Assembly: GCA_027625915.1 (NCBI GenBank)
Contig: JANTQA010000012.1
Coordinates: 3,990,501-4,054,500, forward strand
Direction of reading: 5' to 3'
DNA: 64,000 nt
DNA from: Anaeramoeba flamelloides
Taxonomy: Eukaryota > Metamonada > Anaeramoebidae
Shown: piece by piece, positions 56,722 through 64,000 of the stretch
How the letters are laid out: the number at the start of each line of letters is the position of its first letter
Numbering within the stretch: position 1 is the stretch's first letter
Translations under genes and position numbers: made by a program
Notes under the pieces: model-generated
The model's database searches: none
What the model was told of the DNA's origin: nothing
Seen by the model: only the letters and a program-made list of their open reading frames with translations

Positions 56722-57850
56722 CTCTTATTTCACATTTTCTATTATTAAAAATAATACCATTAACAAATCATTGTCAAATGTTTGCAGATGATTTAATTTT
56801 AATCATAAAAGGGAATAGGAATCAAATAAATGAAAAATTAAATGCTATATATCAAGTAATTGTCCAATTTGGATTAAAACCTAATGAAGACAAAACAGAA
56901 ATTACTCAAGATTTATCAAAAATTAAAAATATTTGGGAATTTATTTGGAAAAAATTTCACATTTAGTCTATAACCTAAAAAAGGCAAAAAGAAACTTATA
57001 ATAGTTCTAAACAATTATTCAATAATAATTTATTAACAAATAATTTAAAAAATAAGATTATTTAAATCTTTTATATTAAGTTAATTAACATATGGATTAG
57101 AAATATATAATTATAAAATAGCAACCCTAAACTATTTAAACTCTTGGATTAATACATGTATTACTGAAATCTGCAAAATAAACAGAAACACACCAATTCT
57201 TATTTATAAAACAAAATTTAAATTCGAAAATTTGGTAATATCAATCAATAAAAAGAAATTCAAATTCAAAAATAAATTAAAAGAATTATCTCTACCCTAT
57301 CTGGAAAAATTAATAAAATTTAATCAAAGAATAAACAATAAAATTAATTCAAATTCAAAAACTTCTTAAAAAAGGAAATCTATAAATACACATATAATGA
57401 ATTATTGAATTCCAAGAGTTGGAAGTCGAAGAGTTTTTCGCAATAATTAAAAAACCAAAAAAATTTATTTATTAATCAAAGATATTTCAGTTATCCATCA
57501 AGTTCAACAATTCTAAAATTCAGAACATTTACCAACTGCTTAAATAGATATTATTATGTAATAAATAAAAATTCAAATAAATTTTGTCCTTTATGTTTAA
57601 AATATGAACATAAGTTAATAATAGAAAATATTTATCACTTTTTATGGGTATGTCCTTCCTATGAAAAAGATAGATTAATTTTTCTGAAAAAGTTAAAAAA
57701 ATTAAATTTTAATGAAATAATTTTAAATTATGATAGCTTAAAATTATTTTCGTTAATTAATAATCGTGAAATCTATGATTTTACGCTTAAATTTCTGAAA
57801 GAGAATTTAAGTAAAAGGGCACTTAGAGTGTAATCTACACTTCCTCCTCA
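56722..57850 (+). mobile_element. LINE copy L8, RT fragment to 3' end
   Basis: Reads ISHFLLLKIIPLTNHCQ then the catalytic MFADDLILIIKGN, FGLKPNEDKTEI, a decayed thumb (LTYGLEIYN), and the best-preserved C-terminus in the window: CPLCLKYEH, HFLWVCPSYEKDR, SLINNREIYDFTLKFLKEN, LSKRALRV-stop. The stop lies in AGTGTAATCTACACTT and is followed by CAATAAAAAAAA. It has several frame breaks. Upstream it is cut by the hairpin array at 56060-56721. It belongs to the same subfamily as L1, L2, L3 and L7. Confidence 0.82.
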
Positions 57851-60800
57851 ATAAAAAAAAAAAAAAAAACTTTTTTTTTCTTTTGGTTTTTTTATTTTTG
57901 TTTTTTTTTCTCATCAACTGGACAAGATTTGTTAGTTATAGACTAACAAAGGTGTTTATTATTTGGAAATTATTTATGAAAAATTTTTTTTTTTATTTGT
58001 GAAAAAAACTATTTTTAAAAAGAAAAAAAATACGTTTTTTTTTTTACTTTTGCAATCAAGTAAAGTCAACCAAGTCCCTGAAGTAATATGATTCAGTGTT
58101 TCTGCTCATCACCCACATTGTTTTCTATAATGAATACTAAAAGAAAAAGAAAAGTTTTTTCAAATATTTTATAGTTGTGTTGTGTTGTTTTTGTTGGTGT
58201 GTTGAGTTTTTGCACGGTTATCTAAATCAATTTAAAAAATAAAAGTAAATCAAAAGTATGATGTTAAATTTTAAAGAAGTGGAATAAAAAGAAAAAAAAA
58301 TGAAGTTGAAAAAAATTCTAGAAACCTTGTAAAATTTGTATTAGATTAGTTGTGAGATTATAGACAAATTAATAAAACAAAATTTAGTTTGTTTCGTTGT
58401 ACTACAGTGTTTTTCAAACATTTCTAAAATTTTGAAATTGATCTGAATTAATTTTTTTTGTTCAGATCAATTTTTTTTTGTATATTTAACAAAAGTTATT
58501 GGAGAAAAAACATTATTTGAGTGTTATTAAAGTGTTTTTTTAATCCAAAATTCGATAAAAATTGAAATTGAAGATTTTTTTGGGAAAAAAAAATTTAGGG
58601 TTTTAAAAGCTTGTAAAAAATGATTTTTTTTTTTTTTTTTTCAAGAAATTTACAAATTTATAGTAAAATACTTTTTTTTTAAAAGGATATTTTTTTTTTT
58701 TTGAATAGCAAACCTTTCAATATTAAATAAATTATTTTTTTTACGAATAAAAAAAAACTCAAAAAAAAAAAGTGTTTTGCTATTTTGGTCGATATTATTC
58801 AAATATCAGAAAAAATCTAATAGTAAAAACGAGACCTAAAAATTAATTTTCAACTATTAAAAAAAAATTTTTTTTTTAAATCATAATATGTTTGAAAATT
58901 ATTTTTGCTTGATTTTTAATAGAAAAAAAAAAAAAATTACTAATATTTTGATCAAGTTTGATTTTTTCTTTTTTCGTACATTCGTAAAAAAATCTCAAAA
59001 AAATTAAAAATTTTTAAAACACATTTTTCTCAAAATTTTGATAAAATTTTACTCTAAACATTAAAGTATCTTACTATGATTAACTCTTTTTTTCTTACAA
59101 AAAAATATTTTTTTCTGAAAAAATTGGTTAAAAAAAAAAAAAATGAAAAAATGAAAAAAGTGATTTTTTAAAAGTTCTTTTTTGAAATTGGGCAATAATT
59201 GGGTAAATAGACTAGCTATCGAGTTCTAAACGTTGAAAAGTGTATTTAATTAATAAAAATTATGCGCTTATATATATATATATAAATTTTCACTCACCTC
59301 CCTAAAAAAAATTTGAAAATTTTTGTTTCCACTTGTGTAAGAGGATATATCCAACCCTCTTATATTTTATTAAAATATTAATAACTTTAATTATGAAATG
59401 ATTTGAATAATTCAGTTTCACATAAAGAGTGGCATTCAAAATTAATAAAATACAATTTACCCCTTAATGATGGCCCCGAAAAGTAAAAATAACTCAGAAA
59501 AGATTAGTGGAATAAAATCATTGAATTTTAACTTTCATATTAGAAATCATTAAAGTAAAGATAAATGGAAATTTGATTTAAGTTACATTCTGTAAAATAA
59601 TTTTGAAAATTAAAGGCAACTGGAAAAAAAAAATTATGTAATAAAAAGTTGATAAATATTTTTTTTTTTTGATAAATAATGTTGGATTTTCCAATTTATA
59701 CTCGATACCAAGCACTTACAATTGAAAAAAATAAAATGATAACAATTTAAAACTTACATTCCAATTTAAAAAATGTAAAACGAAGAATCAATTAAATCAT
59801 CATAATCCACCACCAAGACTAAAAATGAAATTAATAATAGATTTCATTTAATTAATTAACAAATTTAGCCTCTTCTCTGATCAATATTTATTCTCAAAAA
59901 TAAAATTAAAAAAATGTGATTGATTGATAAATTTAGTTATTGGAATATTTACTCTATGTTCTTATAAATAAAATTCTAAAAAACCCAAACAATTCAAAAT
60001 CAACAATTGGTAAAAAAAGACGTAATTGAATGAATTATTCAAACCTAATATAATTTTAAACCATATTAATTTATCTAGTTGTAATGTTTTTTAAAGTTGT
60101 TTTTTTTTTATCTAAATAAAAGAAAAAGATATAAAATCGATCACGAAAAACCAATATGCTTTCAAAATGATGAAACAAGCTAAAAAAAACATTTTTCTTG
60201 ATAAATTTGTTTAAATTTCACCAGTAATTATTGATCGATCAAATTATAAGAGACCATTAACTAATTGTATGTGATTTTTCAATTTAACAAATTCAGCACT
60301 AACCTTCTATCAACCATTGAAAGAAAAAATCTGAATATAACGTCACATATTAATTAGTTGGAAAAGAGGAAAAGATAGGAAATAACGTAACTGGGAACAT
60401 TCAAAAAAATTCAAGATAACTCAAGGAGATAAAAAAGAAAAAAAAATGAACTTGTTTGTGAACAATCAAAATTATTTTCAAATTGAATGTAAAGCGAAGT
60501 ATTGCTATTCAATCAAATGTTTAAACCTTGCCGAAAATTTTGGAATCTATTTTACATGGGTTATTTAGAAAGTATCAATATAATTAACAATAGAGGTAAT
60601 AACATGGAAAACATTTGATATCCAGAGTTTCTAAAGAACTTTTCAAAGAAATATAATCAAGTTTTTGCCTTGTTTCTTATTTTTTTATAATCTTTTTTTC
60701 ATATTCTCAGCAATCCTTAAATATTCAGGTTAAGGTAAATGAAATACGGAGTATTCGAGACCAATTTTTTGATTGCTATTCAAAATGGTTCTAGTTTTTA

Positions 60801-61100
60801 ATTTTTAATAATTAATGTGAATTGTTTTTGACCATTTACATACTTTTTTTAGATTAAAAAATTATTGATAAGATTTTATGAACAATCTGAGAAAATTGGA
60901 GGTATTTTTGAAACAAAGACTTAAAAAGAGTGGAAATGCCTACACTCTTATATCTGATCTAAACTTTAAGAATTTGAGGAGCGGTACCTTAAGTAGAAAA
61001 ATTAATCAGACATTAAAAATAATTTTTAATCACTTTCCTTTATTATCAAGAGTCTAATTTTCATTTTTTTTATTTCTCTTTGAAATTTTGTTTGATTAAA
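57851..61100. other. Intergenic, no gene confirmed
   Basis: AT-rich. There is a hairpin TTTGTTAGT/ACTAACAAA at about 57928-57950 and (TA)n at 59267-59284. At 60446-60568 a 40-codon frame (MNLFVNNQNYFQIECKAKY) has a protein-like look but no recognisable family. Confidence 0.35.
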
Positions 61101-61104
61101 TACA

Positions 61105-61559
61105 ATGAGATATTATCAAGTAGTCGGCCGAGCCATTCCAACAAAAAAAGTACAAAACCCACAAATCTATAGAATGAAACTTTTTGCACCAAACAGTGTT
61201 GTCGCAAAAGCACGTTTTTGGTATTTCACAAAAAGACTTGTAAAGATTAAAAAAGTCAAAGGAGAGATCCTTTCTGTTGATGAAGTAATTTATTTTTTTT
61301 TTTTTTTGTTATTTTTCATTTTATTGTTTTCCAAAAAGAAAAAAGAAAAAAACTTTTCATTCAATTTCTTCTTTTTTTTAAAAAAAAAATGATTCTTGCT
61401 TTTCTTTGTTCTGAGAAATTGTGTTTAAAATTTGTTTCTTTTGATTCTTTCACTTGTTTTCTGAAAATTTGTGAAATCCAAAAAATATATTCAATCAAGA
61501 CTAACCTTTTTTTTTTTTCTTTACATTTTTTTATTCTTTTCTCTCTTTTTGATTAAATT

Positions 61560-61599
<40 letters not shown>

Positions 61600-61931
61600 T
61601 TTTTGAAAAAGATCCAGAAACAGTAAAAAATTATGGTATCTGGTTAAGATACAACTCAAGATCAGGAAAACACAACATGTATAAAGAATACCGTGACGTC
61701 ACCTTAACAGGAGCCATCCAACAAATGTACAACGAAATGGCAGGAAACCACAAGGCAAGATTCCAATCGATCCAAATCATCAAAACAAAGGTTCTTGAAG
61801 ACAAAGAATGTAAAAGACCACAAACACTCCAATTCCACGACCCTAACTTAAAATTCCCATTGATCCATCGTGCAACCAAAAAGAACAAAGAAAGAAGACC
61901 AACTTTCACCAAAAAGAAACCATTTATCTAA
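61105..61931 (+). CDS. RPL18A: 60S ribosomal protein eL20 (L18a)
   Basis: Two exons, 61105-61284 and 61599-61931, joined in phase 0 (donor GTAATT, acceptor AAAAAG). The 170-residue product aligns along its whole length with eL20: MRYYQVVGRAIPTKK, QIYRMKLFAPN, VVAKARFWYF, KKVKGEI, then across the junction DE-IFEKDP, VKNYGIWLRYNSRSGKHN, MYKEYRD, SIQIIKTK and QFHDPNLKFPLIHR. Animal eL20 has 176 residues, so nothing large is missing. It is a structural protein of the large ribosomal subunit. The 314-base intron is T-rich but ends in 37 consecutive A before the acceptor G, which is unusual. Confidence 0.96.
61285..61598 (+). other. eL20 intron with poly-A acceptor
   Basis: GT at 61285, AG at 61597-61598. 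A pyrimidine tract exists (about 61502-61550, CTTTTTTTTTTTTCTTTAC and following), but 37 A at 61561-61597 separate it from the acceptor. Confidence 0.8.
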
Positions 61932-64000
61932 GATCCAAAACAATAATTGTGCTTTCTCAAATTGTTGCTTATGAATAACTTATGATATTTTAATTCTTTT
62001 TCTTTTTAATATTCTTTGATTTAGATTTTCCTTTGTGAATTTAAAGACACAACAAATAAAGATAACAACCCCACCCAAACCAGATGTTATTTGGATCTTG
62101 TTTAATTTTGAGCAAAATTTAAATTAATAAATTGGTAATTTATATCCTTTTCAAATTGAAATTTTGAAGTAATAATTATTTAGAGAAAGAGATGGATATA
62201 CAAAGCAATACTTGAAGAATATATCAACGTTCTTTTTTATTTGAACAGTTACTTTTTTTGAAAATTTATTTCTACTTTGGGATATTTTGAAAAAGTGAGG
62301 AATACAAGTTTTCAGAGTTTTTCTCAAACTATTTAACTCACTCTTTTAAGCAATCTGAGCATCAATTTTGAAAACTTTTGTGACTCACTTTTTGGAAAAT
62401 TCCTTTACGCTCAACAAAGTAATGTTTTCAACAAAAAAATTTTATATATCCTTTTCTTCGTAATAAAAGGATTTATTGGAAAAAAAACAGCAGTTGTGTT
62501 TGCTGACTAATTTTTTGTTGTTCATTTGTTAATTGAGATAATGTGTATTTATTTTATTATCTAAAATTTCAATTTTTGTGGGGGGTTATAATAATCGTCG
62601 AATTTTTTTTGAAAAGAAAACCAGAGTTTCTGAGGGATTATTTAATTTTTTTTTGAGATTCTGAGTAAAAATTAGCTTCTAAACACCACTTTTTATAAAA
62701 TAAGTTATTTAGATATTCTTTCAAAAAAATATTAGATTTCTATTATTATTTAATCTTTTGTGATTGTAGAAAAAACATTTACCAAATAATCAAGTTTTTT
62801 TTTAAAACAAGAAATTAATTTAATCAAGTTCATAACTATTTTAGTTGGGGATTTATTTGCCCCGGATCCACTTTATTCAATTTTATACTATATTAAGAGG
62901 TTTTTTCCCAATACTAATTTGGAAATTGATACTTTTTTCATATAATTTATATTTTATAAACGTAAATCTAACCATTTTTTTCAGTCAACCCTTTTTTAAT
63001 TTTTTAAAAAAATTATTGATAAATAAAATCATAATCAGTAAAAAAAATTTTTTTTTATATCTTTATTATAAAACACTAACATCTATTTAAATTTGACTAA
63101 GAATTTTTTTTTAATTTATTTTTTTCATAGTTTTGTTGTCATAATTGGAGTTAAGATCTCGAAGTTTCCAGATAAAATATTAAAAATCAAAATAAAATTT
63201 CTTATTTTCCCTATTAAACACTTATTTATCATATTTTGACTTTATTTAAATTTATTTTCTTTTTCATTTTTTGATTGTTTTTTCAAAAATTTAAAGAAAT
63301 TTATAGTCAATTTTATTCATAAATTATTCACCCAAAACAAGTTAAATCCATTTTACAAAAAATGATCAGAAATATATTTGTTAAATTTAACAATACCAAT
63401 TGTTGATTTTTTTTTTTGACAATTTTCCATTTTAAATTTGAAAAAAAAAAATTCCAACTTGATACATTGTATTTGAACAGTTGAACTTTAACTTTTTATC
63501 AATAAAAAAATAAAAAAAATAAATGATCATCATGAAAAACTGATTGTAAAAAAAAATTGAAATATTAAAAAATATCATTATTTAGCAAATATATGATAAA
63601 AAAAATCCTGATAATTTTTTTAGACAGAAAAAATTCAAAAAACTAAGTTTCTTAAATCATAGTATTTTTATTTCTAAATAATCACAATTCTTTTTAAAAA
63701 ACAGTTTTATATTTCAATTAATCAATTTTTTAACTTTATTCGAAATATTTACTGAAAATGTTATTTATTTGATATAAATATTTTAAAATAAGATCCCAAA
63801 AAATAAGATATATTAAAAACAGTTACTCAATTGTTATTTCTTTTATTTTAAAAAAAAAAAAAACAAAAAAAAAAAAGAAAGAAAAATTATTAATTTCAAT
63901 TGGTTAAAAACCAAATAGTTTTTTATTTGTTTTTTTTTTATATTTTAATAAATTGATAGATCGATATTGTTTTATTAATTATTTAATTTCTAATTTTTAA
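61932..64000. other. 3' flank of eL20 to window end
   Basis: AATAAAG at about 62055 is a plausible polyadenylation signal for eL20. The rest is AT-rich and shows no gene; an open frame at 62845-63090 lacks any recognisable motif. Confidence 0.45.

Noticed and set aside
1-64000. LTR, retrovirus-like or Polinton-like elements
   Set aside because: I saw no long terminal repeats, protease, integrase, capsid or protein-primed polymerase motifs.

Overview
The window is a very AT-rich nuclear sequence from a unicellular eukaryote. Most of it is A and T homopolymer-rich non-coding DNA, and islands of more balanced composition mark the genes. The genes are eukaryotic: ribosomal protein eL20, an SR splicing factor, the snRNA-activating complex subunit SNAPC1, a TMEM120 membrane protein, a class 3 lipase and a tRNA-Thr with internal A and B boxes. 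Introns follow GT-AG. The composition and protein style (long acidic or lysine-rich tails, a small PAS protein) suggest a free-living amoeboid protist, perhaps Anaeramoeba-like, but this cannot be settled from the window.

Layout. 1-2.6 kb: left-edge fragment, a foldback element, and two LINE tails in inverted orientation. 3.0-4.0 kb: PAS-domain gene fragment (-). 4-8.9 kb: intergenic, with several inverted-repeat elements. 8.9-10.7 kb: lipase gene (-). 10.7-20.2 kb: repeats only. 20.3-33.4 kb: one SR-protein gene (-) whose last three exons are separated by two introns of about 6.5 and 5.4 kb, full of LINE pieces and arrays of palindromic cassettes. 33.5-39 kb: repeats, another palindrome array and a LINE reverse transcriptase fragment. 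39.06 kb: tRNA-Thr(UGU). 44.5-45.4 kb: SNAPC1 (-). 47.4-52.4 kb: TMEM120 (+), with a three-deep nest of small transposons in its main intron. 52.4-61 kb: non-coding, with a different hairpin array beside a LINE fragment at 56-57.8 kb. 61.1-61.9 kb: eL20 (+). The right end is featureless.

The most unusual content is a family of modular palindromic cassettes in eight clusters (2.3, 21.3, 21.7, 22.1, 23.6, 26.7, 27.7 and 35.9 kb). Each is built from a few hairpin modules joined by fixed tokens (CGTTAGG, CCTAGG) and edged by tandem copies of a roughly ten-base word (GCACTTGACG and variants). Five lie inside LINE coding sequence. Two LINE copies carry them at the same two LINE positions with different module content, while a third LINE copy shows those positions empty. 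This looks like a nuclear hairpin element that targets LINE sequence, or one carried and remodelled by it. The identified host genes concern gene expression (splicing factor, snRNA transcription, tRNA, ribosome) and membranes or lipids (TMEM120, lipase); no operon-like coupling is evident. No retrovirus-like, LTR or Polinton-like element was recognised.
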